DNA from: Pelagibacterales bacterium SAG-MED28
GTDB lineage: Bacteria; Pseudomonadota; Alphaproteobacteria; Pelagibacterales; Pelagibacteraceae
DNA: 41,916 bases
Assembly (NCBI GenBank): GCA_014653835.1
Contig: JACWDY010000009.1
Coordinates: 1-41,916, forward strand
Direction of reading: 5' to 3'
In this document: positions 28,765 to 38,157 of the stretch, piece by piece
Numbering within the stretch: position 1 is the stretch's first letter
Layout: each line of letters opens with the position of its first letter
Translations under genes and position numbers: made by a program
The notes under the pieces: generated by a model
Seen by the model: only the letters and a program-made list of their open reading frames with translations
Databases searched by the model: none
What the model was told of the DNA's origin: nothing

Positions 28765-29850
28765 CTATCTTAATTTAAGTGTTGCTAATCCAATTAATGC
28801 TAAAATAATCGCAATTATCCAAAATCGAATTACAATTGTAGACTCAGCCCATCCTTTTTTTTCGAAATGATGATGAATAGGTGCCATCATAAAAATTCTT
28901 TTACCGGTTAATTTATATGAAGCTACTTGAATAATCACAGAAATAGTCTCTAAAACAAATAATCCTCCAATAATTGCTAGTACAATTTCATGTTTTACAA
29001 TAATCGCTACAACAGCTAGGGAACCTCCAAGAGAAAGTGATCCAGTATCGCCCATAAATATTTTTGCTGGAGGTGCGTTGTACCAAAGAAAACCTAAGCA
29101 AGCTCCAACAATTGAACCACAAAAGATAGATAGTTCTCCAACATCAGGGATGTATTGGATTTGTAAATATTCTGAAAAAATAGTATTTCCTACAACGTAT
29201 GAAATTAATGTAAATGAAAGAGCCACTAACATAACTGGTACTGTTGCTAGCCCATCTAATCCATCTGTTAAATTTACAGCATTTGATGATCCGATAATCA
29301 CAAATAAGCCAAAGAAGATAAAAAATAATCCCATGTTCCATATTAAATTTTTGAAAAATGGAAAGTAAAGGTCATATAAATACTCATGATTTGAATATTT
29401 TATCAAAATCAAAAGAGTGATTAAGCCAATAATAATTTGACCAAGAAATTTATATCTTGATTTAAGTCCTCTTGAATTTTTAAATTTAATCTTAAGTACG
29501 TCATCTAACAATCCTAATGCACCTAAAGATAAAGAGACAAAAATTAAAGTCCAAATATAAATATTTGTTAAGTCTGCCCATAAAAGAGTACTTGATATTA
29601 TGCCAATTATGATAATCACACCACCCATGGTTGGTGTGCCAGATTTTTTAATAATGTGATCTATTGGTCCGTCTTGTCTTATAGGCCCAGTTATCATTTT
29701 TTCAGAAAATAGTTTTATTAATGGACCACCAATAATAAATACAACTACTAAAGATGTTACTACAGATAAGCCTGTTCTAAAAGTAAGGTATTTGAATACG
29801 TTTAAAAATGAATATTGATCAATTAAAGAAGTTAATAAATTAAATAACAT
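28765..29850 (-). CDS. mraY: MraY, phospho-MurNAc-pentapeptide translocase
   Basis: MraY transfers phospho-MurNAc-pentapeptide to undecaprenyl phosphate to make lipid I. The multi-span protein of 361 residues carries the catalytic blocks GTPTMGGVIIIIG, LGLLDDVLKIK (Asp-Asp pair), NAVNLTDGLDGLATVP, NAPPAKIFMGDTGSLSLGG and MMAPIHHHFEKKGW. Length and topology are standard. It directly abuts the fused murE-murF gene with no spacer. Confidence 0.97.
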   Translation of the reverse strand: MLFNLLTSLIDQYSFLNVFKYLTFRTGLSVVTSLVVVFIIGGPLIKLFSEKMITGPIRQDGPIDHIIKKSGTPTMGGVIIIIGIISSTLLWADLTNIYIWTLIFVSLSLGALGLLDDVLKIKFKNSRGLKSRYKFLGQIIIGLITLLILIKYSNHEYLYDLYFPFFKNLIWNMGLFFIFFGLFVIIGSSNAVNLTDGLDGLATVPVMLVALSFTLISYVVGNTIFSEYLQIQYIPDVGELSIFCGSIVGACLGFLWYNAPPAKIFMGDTGSLSLGGSLAVVAIIVKHEIVLAIIGGLFVLETISVIIQVASYKLTGKRIFMMAPIHHHFEKKGWAESTIVIRFWIIAIILALIGLATLKLR

Positions 29851-32613
29851 TTATATTCCTTTTATCATTTTTTTACTAAAATCGTTAAGTCCTGTGGCAT
29901 TTGAACCTTTAATCATTAAGTGATCATTGTTAGATATCATTTCTCTTAAACTAATATCTATATCTTCATTATCTTGTAAAATATTTCCTCTTTTATCTTT
30001 GTTTAATTGTTTATATGTGAAAATTGTTTTTTTTCCTTGAATGAAAACTTTATCTATATCAGATTTGTTAATAACTTTAGACAACTGCTCATGATATTTA
30101 TTAGACTTAGGACCTAACTCAAGCATATCGCCAAGTATTAAGTATTTTTTAAATTTTTCTTTTTTAATTAAATTTAACCTATTAATTGCATTTTTTACTG
30201 ATAAAGGATTGGCGTTATAACTTTCATCAATTAAATTAAATTTTTTCTTGTATCTTATTATTGAGTATTTTTTTCCTCTTCCCTCTGGTGATTCAAAAAT
30301 TTTTAGTTTCGCTTTAACCTTTTTGATATCAATTTTTAATATTTTTAAAACTGCGATTGAAGCAAGTACATTATAAATATTTAAATCTCTTATTTCTAAA
30401 TCTATTATTTTATTATCTATATTTATAAAAATTTTTGAGTAATTGCCTTTTTTAGTAATTTTCTTAATTTGGATATCTGATTTTTTATGATGACCAAAAG
30501 TAAAAGTTTTTAATTTATATAATTTAGCTTTTTTTGATAAATAATTAAAAAATTTGTCGTCTCTATTTAAAACCATTGTTCCACCTTCAACAATGCTTTC
30601 TATGATTTCCGACTTAGCTTTTGCAATCTCATAAATGCTTTTAAAGTTCTCAATATGAGCTTCACCTATATTTGTTATAACGCCTATATGAGGTTCAATT
30701 AAATTAGATAAATTTTTAATTTCTCCAGTTCTGCTCATACCAACTTCGAAAACCCCAAATTTATCATCTAAACTTAAGTTAGATAAGCTTATCGGAACTC
30801 CTAAATGATTATTGAAAGACTTTGATGAGGAGCATGTCTTTCCAAAATTAAGTAATAAATCTCTAATTAAATTTTTTAAAGATGTTTTACCAGCGCTGCC
30901 TGTTACTGCTATTACTTTAGCTAAAGAGAGTTTTCTTTTAAGTTTTGCAAAACTATTTAATAATGAGATAGAATTTTTAACAGTTATTATTTTTTTATTA
31001 TTTTTTTTTAAATTTTTAGATAAAATAACACATCCAGCTCCTTTTTTTAATGCAATATTTGCAAATTTGTTTCCATCAATTTTTTTTCCTTTAATTGCTA
31101 AAAATAAATTACCTTTTTTGATCGTTCTTGTGTCAATGGAGATGCCACTAAAGTTTAGTGATATTGTTTTTCCTAAAATTTTATTAAGTATCAGTTTATT
31201 TTGCAGATAGTTTTGATCTTTAATAGATTTATTTTTTTTTTTTATATTTATATTTGTTAATATTTTTTTATCAGAAATTTTTAATATCTTATTCTTATAA
31301 ACTTGTTGCTCTTCATGGCCTTTACCAGCTATCAATATTATTTCTTGTGGATCTGCATTTAAAATAGCTTTTTTTATAGCTAATGACCTATTTCCAATAT
31401 TAAAAGATTTACTCTTTGAAATATGTTTTGAAAGAACTTTTCTAATTTCTTGAGGTTTTTCATTTCTAGGGTTGTCATCTGTTATGTAAATTTTTTTACA
31501 TTTATCATTCGCTATGTTCGCCATTATTGGTCTTTTAGTTTGATCTCTCTCACCTCCACATCCAAAGACTAAAGAAATATTATTTCCGTAATTGTTCTTT
31601 AAAGATTCAAGAGCTTCTAATAAAGCATCTGGTGTATGAGCATAATCGATAAAAACTTTTACATCATTTGGATATTTTTTGATTAACTCAAGCCTACCGT
31701 TGACATCTTTAAGTTTTTTTAAACTTCCAAATATTTTTTGCTTGTTTAATCCACATAATTTCGCAGCTTCAATGGCCATAGCTAAATTTCTAATCTTAAA
31801 ATCTTCAATTAATTTTAAATCAATATTTTTAATTTTTTCAAAAGTTTTGTTTATATTTAATATTTTTAATTTTTTTTTTTTAGCAATTTGATTTAATATT
31901 TTAAAAGTTGAAATTTTATCATTAGAGATGATAGTTGATTTTTTACTTAAAATTTTTTTAAATAATATAAGTTTTGCATTTAAATAAGACTTCATAGTTT
32001 TATGATAATCTAAATGATCTCGGCTGAAATTCGTAAATATTCCCCCTTTAAATTTTATATGATGTAATCTTTTTTGGTCCAAACCATGACTTGAGGCCTC
32101 AATGATTACATTATTTATCTTTTTATTTTTTAAGTAATTCAAATTTTTATGAAGTGTAATAGTATCAGGTGAAGTCAGGTTGGTTTTTATAATCTTATCA
32201 TTATATTTAATTCCTAAAGTACCTACTGAGGCGACGCGTATATTGTTAATTCTTAATATTTGATAAAATAAATCAGACACAGAGGTTTTTCCGTTTGTCC
32301 CAGTTACAGCAATAATATTCTTTGGCTTTAATTTATAAAATTTTGAGGATATTTCGCTCAAAATATGTCTTATTTTTTTTGTTTTAATTGTAAGAATGCT
32401 TTTGTCTCTAAATTGACAGCTTTCAGAGCAGACTACAACCGAGGCTCCTTTATAAACTGCTTCTTTGATAAATTTTTCACCGTTAAATTTTTTTCCTTTA
32501 ATAGCAAAAAAAATGTAGTTCTTTTTAACTTTCTTACTATTCGTTGAAAGTCCAGAAATAATTAAATTTTTTTTTTCTTTTGAAATGTTTCTAATTAAAT
32601 TTTTCAACAACAT
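29851..32613 (-). CDS. murE-murF: MurE-MurF fusion: meso-DAP-adding and D-Ala-D-Ala-adding ligases in one chain
   Basis: A single uninterrupted 920-residue frame contains both Mur ligases. The MurE half (about 1-455) has ATP loop VTGTNGKT (103-110), TSPDTITLHKNL, EASSHGLDQKRL, FSRDHLDYHKTMKSYLNAK with the carbamylated lysine, and DNPRNE at about 380, the motif that selects meso-diaminopimelate. The MurF half (about 465-920) has SIDTRTIKKGNLFLAIKG, VTGSAGKTS (570-578), SFNNHLGVP, EVGMSRTGEI, NIGEAHIENF, DESYNANPLS and LGDMLELG. The linker is only about 10-15 Lys-rich residues and no start codon or stop divides the halves. It performs two consecutive stem-peptide steps before MraY. It overlaps ftsI by 23 bases. 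Confidence 0.95.
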   Translation of the reverse strand: MLLKNLIRNISKEKKNLIISGLSTNSKKVKKNYIFFAIKGKKFNGEKFIKEAVYKGASVVVCSESCQFRDKSILTIKTKKIRHILSEISSKFYKLKPKNIIAVTGTNGKTSVSDLFYQILRINNIRVASVGTLGIKYNDKIIKTNLTSPDTITLHKNLNYLKNKKINNVIIEASSHGLDQKRLHHIKFKGGIFTNFSRDHLDYHKTMKSYLNAKLILFKKILSKKSTIISNDKISTFKILNQIAKKKKLKILNINKTFEKIKNIDLKLIEDFKIRNLAMAIEAAKLCGLNKQKIFGSLKKLKDVNGRLELIKKYPNDVKVFIDYAHTPDALLEALESLKNNYGNNISLVFGCGGERDQTKRPIMANIANDKCKKIYITDDNPRNEKPQEIRKVLSKHISKSKSFNIGNRSLAIKKAILNADPQEIILIAGKGHEEQQVYKNKILKISDKKILTNINIKKKNKSIKDQNYLQNKLILNKILGKTISLNFSGISIDTRTIKKGNLFLAIKGKKIDGNKFANIALKKGAGCVILSKNLKKNNKKIITVKNSISLLNSFAKLKRKLSLAKVIAVTGSAGKTSLKNLIRDLLLNFGKTCSSSKSFNNHLGVPISLSNLSLDDKFGVFEVGMSRTGEIKNLSNLIEPHIGVITNIGEAHIENFKSIYEIAKAKSEIIESIVEGGTMVLNRDDKFFNYLSKKAKLYKLKTFTFGHHKKSDIQIKKITKKGNYSKIFINIDNKIIDLEIRDLNIYNVLASIAVLKILKIDIKKVKAKLKIFESPEGRGKKYSIIRYKKKFNLIDESYNANPLSVKNAINRLNLIKKEKFKKYLILGDMLELGPKSNKYHEQLSKVINKSDIDKVFIQGKKTIFTYKQLNKDKRGNILQDNEDIDISLREMISNNDHLMIKGSNATGLNDFSKKMIKGI

Positions 32614-34312
32614 GCTGATCAGTAAACTCTCCGTTATTTATGGCTAAAATTGGCCCAATTTTTTCTATTATTTTGCCTGCTACATAAACAGAATTCCAAC
32701 CAGAGGTGTTATAAGGTGCCTTGGTTTTAACGCCTCGATAATTATAAATTAGATCTTTATTTATTTTAGGATTTTCTAACATTACGAATAAAGTATAATT
32801 GGGCTTATTAGTAGGAAAAACTGATATAAATGTGTTTATTCTATTTTTTTTGTCTCCATAACTTTCGGCTGTGCCTGTTTTTCCTCCAACATAATACCCG
32901 TCTTTATCTGCTAAACTTGCTGTACCGTCTTCACTGCTGACTACTTTTCTTAAAATATTTCTCAACTTTTTACTTGTATCAAGGGAAATTATTGATTTTT
33001 GATTTTCAGTTTTTCTTTCTTTAATCAGGCTAGGTATGACTATTTTTCCTCCATTGATCATAGCTGCGTATAAAGCTGTAGCTTGCAAAGGGGTGGTAGT
33101 GATACCATGACCAAACGAAACTGTTTCTAATTTACATTTATTCCATTTTAATTTGTGAGGTACCCCGACCTCCTCTAACTCGATTTTTGGATTTCGTGTT
33201 ATATTTGTATCTTTGATAAATTTTTTATAATTTTCCTTACCGATTTTTTTTGCGAGTAATACAGAGCCTACATTAGACGATCTAACTAGTATTTCTTCAA
33301 CTGATAAATTATTTGGATGTTCTTTCATATCTGTAATTTCATGGATAGAACATCGAATTTTTTTTGGGATACTTTCAATAATTGTATTTGTATCTACTAG
33401 CTTATGTTCAAGTGCTAATGCTATAGTAAAAGTTTTAAAAATTGAGCCAAGCTCATATACACCTTTAGTGATCTTATTAATAAATTTTTTATCTTTAATA
33501 ATTATTCTCTGATTAATATTAAAGTTAGGTAAAGAAACAAGAGATATTATATCACCGTTATTAACGTTCATTAATAACGCTCCACCACCTGTAGCATCAA
33601 AAGTTTCGATGGCATTATTTAATTCCTTATTAATTATATACTGAATGTTACTATCAAGAGTTAATTTTAATGGTTGATTGATTTGCTCTTTGTTTTTTAA
33701 TTCTCTATCAAAATATTTTTCAATACCCGATATTCCATAATTATCATAATCGACTTGACCTACAATATGACTGAATAAATCTCCGTGGGTATACATTCTT
33801 GCTTGAAAGGGTTCAAACTTGATTGCTTTTTCTCCTAAAGCCCAGAATCTCTCTCTTTCGATTTGGTCTATTCTTTTTTTAATTCGAAAATATTTATTTT
33901 CTTTTAATTTAATTTTAATTTGATCAATAGGAAGATCTGGAAAATTTAGTCTTAACTTAATTATAAAGTTTTTTTTATCTTTAATTAATTTTGGGTTAAC
34001 AGCGGCATGAAAAGTTTTTACATTTCTAGAAATTATTACATCATTTCTATCAACTATATCTCTTCTCAATAAAGAAAATTGAGAATTTTGTTCTACAATA
34101 TTAAAAATATCCTTTTTATTAAAAGAGATATGAGTAATTTTAATTGAAAAAATTAATATTAAAGAAAAAAAGAAAAAGAATAATAAATAAATTCTATCCT
34201 GAAAATTATTTGATTTTTTTAAAACTTGTTTTTTTTTATTCGTTTCTAAATAATCTTCAAAATAAAAACTGGTTTGATTGATATTTTTATTTTTTTTGTA
34301 TTTTTTTTTCAT
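32591..34312 (-). CDS. ftsI: FtsI / PBP3, septal peptidoglycan transpeptidase
   Basis: FtsI is the class B penicillin-binding protein that crosslinks septal peptidoglycan with FtsW. After a Lys-rich cytoplasmic tail there is one membrane anchor (about residues 41-60). A pedestal domain follows with RRDIVDRNDVIISR and HIVGQVDYDNYGISGIEKYFD. The transpeptidase motifs are SIFK (Ser 290, Lys 293), SSN (about 348-350) and KTGTAE (about 470). At 573 residues it is normal. It overlaps ftsL by 26 bases. Confidence 0.95.
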   Translation of the reverse strand: MKKKYKKNKNINQTSFYFEDYLETNKKKQVLKKSNNFQDRIYLLFFFFFSLILIFSIKITHISFNKKDIFNIVEQNSQFSLLRRDIVDRNDVIISRNVKTFHAAVNPKLIKDKKNFIIKLRLNFPDLPIDQIKIKLKENKYFRIKKRIDQIERERFWALGEKAIKFEPFQARMYTHGDLFSHIVGQVDYDNYGISGIEKYFDRELKNKEQINQPLKLTLDSNIQYIINKELNNAIETFDATGGGALLMNVNNGDIISLVSLPNFNINQRIIIKDKKFINKITKGVYELGSIFKTFTIALALEHKLVDTNTIIESIPKKIRCSIHEITDMKEHPNNLSVEEILVRSSNVGSVLLAKKIGKENYKKFIKDTNITRNPKIELEEVGVPHKLKWNKCKLETVSFGHGITTTPLQATALYAAMINGGKIVIPSLIKERKTENQKSIISLDTSKKLRNILRKVVSSEDGTASLADKDGYYVGGKTGTAESYGDKKNRINTFISVFPTNKPNYTLFVMLENPKINKDLIYNYRGVKTKAPYNTSGWNSVYVAGKIIEKIGPILAINNGEFTDQHVVEKFN

Positions 34313-34625
34313 CTATATTTTTAAGATTTGAAATTTTATTTTGTATTTCAGTTAAATCTGAAATATCAAAAAATATGTTTGAGTATTTAATTGGAAGATA
34401 ATTATCAAATCCAATGATACTTAACTTTTTCTCAATTTCTGCCGGTGATGTTAAGTAGTGAAAATCAAGTTGGGCTTCATTAAAATCTTTTGTTTTAAAA
34501 GAGATTTTTGTAGTTAAATTTGAAATATTTTTTTCTATAACTCGCGTTTTATTTTTTATAGTAGAAGTAAAAAGTAAAAATGAAATAAATATGGATGAAA
34601 CAATTATAAATTTCATTTTAAACAT
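34287..34625 (-). CDS. ftsL: FtsL-like small divisome protein
   Basis: The 112-residue protein has one N-terminal transmembrane segment (IIVSSIFISFLLFTSTI). A short helical, coiled-coil-like periplasmic part follows (RVIEKNISNLTTKISFKTKDFNEAQLDFHYLTSPAEIEKKL). The YLTSPAEIEKKA-type motif is the hallmark of alphaproteobacterial FtsL-like proteins. Identification rests on this motif and the position between rsmH and ftsI. It would bridge FtsQ/FtsB to FtsWI. Confidence 0.82.
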   Translation of the reverse strand: MFKMKFIIVSSIFISFLLFTSTIKNKTRVIEKNISNLTTKISFKTKDFNEAQLDFHYLTSPAEIEKKLSIIGFDNYLPIKYSNIFFDISDLTEIQNKISNLKNIDEKKIQKK

Positions 34626-35628
34626 TGATTGACTCCAAGTCTAAATAATTCTTAAATTTTTTAATTAAATCAACTGGATATTTAAAATTATTTTTGCTTC
34701 TAATTGCAAATCTTAGTTTTGCTGACCTTGATCGATTGTTTTGACTAATTTCTTCATTTGATGGTCTTAATACCTTATTCTTATATTGTTCAAATAAAGC
34801 TGTATCAACAACTTTCGTTTCAGGCAAATATCTTGATGATCTAGATTTATTTTTTGAATAGTTAGAAAAAAAATATTTAACAATTCTGTCTTCAATTGAG
34901 TGAAAACTAATAACTAAAATTTTTCCTCCCGGTTTTAGTTTTTTAGTAGCATTAATAATTCCGTTTATTAACTCAGTTATTTCTTTATTGACAAAAATTC
35001 TGAGTGCTTGAAAGGTTTTGGTGCAAGGATTAATCTTATTTGCGAAATTTTTTTTCTTACTTTTTTCAATTATTTCAACTAACTCATTTGTATTTTCAAT
35101 TTTTTTTGTGTTTCTATGTTTAACAATATTTTTAGCAATTTTAGAAGCGTCTCTTTCATCACCTAAAATTTTAATCACGTGCTTTAAATTTATTTCATTT
35201 AGATTGTTTATTGCTTCTAGAGCAGATATTTCGTTAAGGCCCATTGTCATGTTTAGTTTTTTACTAGATTTAAATGAAAAACCTCTATCAAAATCATCTA
35301 ATTGAATTGACGATAAACCTAAATCAAAAATTGCAACATCAACATTATCAATTGAAACTGTTTCTAATTGACTAAATTTTAATTGATGAAATTTAAATCT
35401 GCTAGGAAATTTTTTTTCTATTTTTTTTGCTTCTATTAAAACTTTTTTATCTCTATCAAGTGCTAAGACTTTGGTCTTTAAAAATTTTAAAATTTCTTTG
35501 GAATAACCTCCACCTCCAAATGTGCAGTCAATAAATGTCTTACTAGTTGATGGAGATGATATCTTTAGAACTTCATTCAACATCACTGGAAAATGGGAGA
35601 ATTCCAGTGATGAAGTTTGATTGTTCAT
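34618..35628 (-). CDS. rsmH: 16S rRNA C1402 N4-methyltransferase (MraW)
   Basis: RsmH methylates C1402 of 16S rRNA on N4. SAM-binding and family motifs are HFPVMLNEVL, FIDCTFGGGGYSKEIL, AIFDLGLSSIQLDDFDRGFSF, TKTFQALRIFVNKE and ISFHSIEDRIVKYFF. The Cys usually present in the CHP-like TKTFQALR region precedes it (NPCTKTFQALR). At 336 residues it is full length. In most bacteria this gene directly follows mraZ; here ftsZ lies between them. Confidence 0.96.
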   Translation of the reverse strand: MNNQTSSLEFSHFPVMLNEVLKISSPSTSKTFIDCTFGGGGYSKEILKFLKTKVLALDRDKKVLIEAKKIEKKFPSRFKFHQLKFSQLETVSIDNVDVAIFDLGLSSIQLDDFDRGFSFKSSKKLNMTMGLNEISALEAINNLNEINLKHVIKILGDERDASKIAKNIVKHRNTKKIENTNELVEIIEKSKKKNFANKINPCTKTFQALRIFVNKEITELINGIINATKKLKPGGKILVISFHSIEDRIVKYFFSNYSKNKSRSSRYLPETKVVDTALFEQYKNKVLRPSNEEISQNNRSRSAKLRFAIRSKNNFKYPVDLIKKFKNYLDLESINV

Positions 35629-35646
35629 GAATCCAAGATTGGTTCA

Positions 35647-37146
35647 TTAAAACTTTTGTTTTCTTAAAAATGCAGGAATTTCAAAATCCTCTTCCTCATT
35701 TATATCTTGATCAAATAATTGATCGGACTCTTTATTTTTTTCCTCAATTGTTTCTGTGCTTGTTTCTTCAAATTGTAAGTCCTGTCCCTCGGAGAATAAT
35801 TTTGGAGTGTGCTCTTCTTCTTTATTTTCAGTTGTTAATGGGACATTATTATTTTCCTGAAAATTATTGCTCTCGATATATGATGCACTTTCAATTGAGA
35901 CACCAGATGGAATATCATTTGAAAAATTTTCTACTTCTTTTGATGTCCTAATTAAATTTTCATTTTTAATGTCATTTTCAAAATTACTTACTGAACTACT
36001 TTGCTCTTCTTCGTGTAATTGGTAGCTTTCATCAAGTTTTAGCGCTGTAGCACCATCAATAGAACCCAATGTATTATTATTTTCAGCTCTTGAGCTTTGA
36101 GAAAATAAGTTTTCGGAATAACCTGTATTTCTATTTTGTATTCTTGAAACCATGTTTAAAACTGTTTTGTTTTCAGTTTTATGACCATCAAGTGCTGTGG
36201 CAACAATAGATACCCTTATTCTACCTGTCATACCTTCATCCTTAATTGCTCCAAATATCAATTCTGCTTCTGGATCAACCTCTGCTCTAATTTTATTTAC
36301 TGCTTGATCAACTTCAAATAAAGTAAGATCGTTTCCACCAGTAATATTAATTAATAAACCTTTTGCACCTTGAAGAGAGTATTCATCTATAAGTGGATTA
36401 TTTAGTGCCATTTCAGTTGCTGCCATAGCTCTATCTTCTCCCTCAGCCTCGCCTGTTCCCATCATAGCTTTGCCCATTGAGCTCATTACAGTTTCAACAT
36501 CCGCAAAATCTAGGTTTATCATACCAGGTCTAACCATCAAATCTGTAACACTTTGCACTCCGTGTTTTAAAACATTATTCGATAAATTAAATGACTCTTC
36601 AAAAGTAGTTGTCTCACTTGCAATTTTAAAAAGGTTTTGATTAGGCACAACAATAACTGTGTCTAAATGTTTTTTAAATTCTTCTAAACCCTCAACTGCT
36701 CTTCTCATTCTTTTAGGTCCTTCATAAGAAAAAGGTAATGTTGTTACGCCTACAGTTAAAATATTTAACTCTCTTGCTGCCCTAGCAATAACGTGTGAGG
36801 CGCCTGTTCCTGTTCCGCCCCCCATTCCCGAAGTAATGAAAACCATATTTGCGCCTTGCATATAACTTGTAATTTCATTTAAAGACTCATCTGCTGCTGC
36901 CTGACCAATATCGTGTTTTGCTCCAGCACCTAAACCTTTTGTTAAGTTCATTCCAATTTGAATTTTTGCATGAGCTTTGCTCATTTTTAGATCTTGAGCG
37001 TCAGTATTTACTGCAACGAATTCGACTCCTTCCATGCCTGACTCGATCATTGCATTAATGGCATTCCCTCCTGCACCTCCAACACCTAAGACTAATATTC
37101 TAGGTTTTAATTCTTTAAGTTCTCCCCCGCCTATATTTATACTCAT
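35647..37146 (-). CDS. ftsZ: FtsZ, tubulin-like division GTPase
   Basis: FtsZ polymerises into the Z ring. The GTP-binding core begins RILVLGVGGAGGNAINAM. The tubulin signature GGGTGTG lies within residues 109-115, the T7 loop NLDFADVETVMSSMG carries the catalytic Asp, and NRNTGYSEN-like sequence starts the linker. A long acidic, Asn/Glu/Ser-rich linker of about 150 residues leads to the conserved C-terminal peptide DFEIPAFLRKQ that docks FtsA and other partners. At 499 residues it is typical of alphaproteobacteria. The gene overlaps mraZ by four bases and precedes rsmH by 18, an unusual place; no second ftsZ is in the window. Confidence 0.97.
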   Translation of the reverse strand: MSINIGGGELKELKPRILVLGVGGAGGNAINAMIESGMEGVEFVAVNTDAQDLKMSKAHAKIQIGMNLTKGLGAGAKHDIGQAAADESLNEITSYMQGANMVFITSGMGGGTGTGASHVIARAARELNILTVGVTTLPFSYEGPKRMRRAVEGLEEFKKHLDTVIVVPNQNLFKIASETTTFEESFNLSNNVLKHGVQSVTDLMVRPGMINLDFADVETVMSSMGKAMMGTGEAEGEDRAMAATEMALNNPLIDEYSLQGAKGLLINITGGNDLTLFEVDQAVNKIRAEVDPEAELIFGAIKDEGMTGRIRVSIVATALDGHKTENKTVLNMVSRIQNRNTGYSENLFSQSSRAENNNTLGSIDGATALKLDESYQLHEEEQSSSVSNFENDIKNENLIRTSKEVENFSNDIPSGVSIESASYIESNNFQENNNVPLTTENKEEEHTPKLFSEGQDLQFEETSTETIEEKNKESDQLFDQDINEEEDFEIPAFLRKQKF

Positions 37147-37607
37147 GATAGTTCTCCCTTTTGTTTAGTTTCCCATTTTAAATTTGATCTATTTTGATAA
37201 GCCTTTTTTCTTGCAACAACTTTAAACTTTTCGAAATTTTTTGGTTCCCAGATTTGAAATGTTTTTCCTAGACCAACAAACAAAACATTATTTTTAATTT
37301 TTGCATGAATAAGTAATTTGTCTGATAACGAAACTCTACCTTCGGTATCGAACTGTAAATTTTCACTTTCTGATAATATTGAGGTAGCAAAAAAATCTCT
37401 TTTTTCCTCGAAAGGATTTAAGGAGTCTATAGTATTAGAAAGTTTTTCTATTCTATCCTGAGAGCAAGCTTCTAAAGCAGAGTGATTAAATGAAGGATAG
37501 CTTATAAAACCGTTATAGCCCATTGAACTCAAATGAGATCTAAATGTCGCTGGCACTGAAACGCGTCCTTTCTTGTCTATTTTGTTCTCGTAACTCGATA
37601 AAAACAT
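37143..37607 (-). CDS. mraZ: MraZ, transcriptional regulator of the dcw cluster
   Basis: MraZ is an AbrB/SpoVT-fold DNA-binding protein that forms rings and represses its own operon in E. coli. Two copies of the fold are seen, each marked by a GRV core: KKGRVSVPATFR (about 12-23) and TEGRVSLSDKLL (about 88-99). At 154 residues it has normal length. It is the first gene of the cluster. Three TGGG boxes overlap its promoter upstream, so autoregulation is expected. Its stop overlaps the ftsZ start (ATGA). Confidence 0.93.
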   Translation of the reverse strand: MFLSSYENKIDKKGRVSVPATFRSHLSSMGYNGFISYPSFNHSALEACSQDRIEKLSNTIDSLNPFEEKRDFFATSILSESENLQFDTEGRVSLSDKLLIHAKIKNNVLFVGLGKTFQIWEPKNFEKFKVVARKKAYQNRSNLKWETKQKGELS

Positions 37608-37658
37608 TTTTAATTAAAAACCTATTATTATTTATAATTTTCAATGTACCCTCCATAT

Positions 37659-37683
37659 TGGGATTATTTGGGATAGTATGGGT
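37659..37683 (+). promoter_or_regulatory. Three MraZ-type TGGG boxes upstream of mraZ
   Basis: TGGGA at 37659, TGGGA at 37669 and TGGGT at 37679 are repeated with exact 10-bp period. This is the spacing (TGGGN, five bases, TGGGN, five bases, TGGGN) known for E. coli MraZ operators. The boxes cover the -10 element of the presumed mraZ promoter, a good place for repression. Confidence 0.7.
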
Positions 37684-37700
37684 TTTTATTAATTAGTCAA
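37673..37700 (-). promoter_or_regulatory. Probable sigma-70 promoter of the mraZ-dcw cluster
   Basis: On the minus strand TTGACT (37695-37700) is followed after 16 bases by TACTAT (37673-37678), a good match to the sigma-70 consensus. It points at mraZ about 65 bases away. The -10 overlaps the TGGG boxes. Confidence 0.6.
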
Positions 37701-37755
37701 TAAGTTTATATTTTAGCAAAAGTACAAAAGTAGAACGCTTTTATGCAGGATTATT

Positions 37756-38111
37756 GCCAGATAATCTGTAAGCCGGGTTCTGTCATTGAAGATGTCATTT
37801 CTCTAGGCTCAAATTCACACTTAAGCTCAAGCGGTTAACCCAGAAGACTAACTAAAGACTGTTTTTAGTGTTTGCACACAGTGTCTTCTCTATTTAACCT
37901 TGCTCCCAGTGGGGTTTGCCGTGCGTTTTTTGTTACCAAAAAACCGGTGAGCTCTTACCTCACCGTTTCACCCTTGCCTTGATAAGGCGGTTTATTTTCT
38001 GTGGCACTATCCCTGAAGTCACCTTCGCCAGTAATTAACTGGCACTGTGTCTTTATGGAGCCCGGACTTTCCTCTATTAGAGAACTAATAGCGACAATCC
38101 AATTATCTGGC
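37756..38111 (-). ncRNA. rnpB: RNase P RNA (bacterial type A)
   Basis: The minus strand contains the universal RNase P blocks GAGGAAAGTCCGGGCTCC near the 5' end, GGTGAAACGGTGAGGTAAGAG in the middle and the ACAGAACCCGGCTTA block at the 3' end. Ten-base perfect P1 pairing (GCCAGATAAT with ATTATCTGGC) fixes the ends at 38111 and 37756, about 356 nt. It is the catalytic RNA that matures tRNA 5' ends. Its position between an amidase gene and mraZ matches other alphaproteobacteria. Confidence 0.96.
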
Positions 38112-38157
38112 ATAATACTTTTAAGTAATTAATTACAATTAATCAATATATTAAAAG

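Noticed and set aside
30812-31210. Antisense open frame of 132 codons within murE-murF, and similar antisense frames in ligA, ftsZ, rsmH, lpxC and ddl
   Set aside because: These frames are opposite to well-conserved enzymes, have no recognisable protein features or start signals, and follow from base composition and codon use of the real gene.
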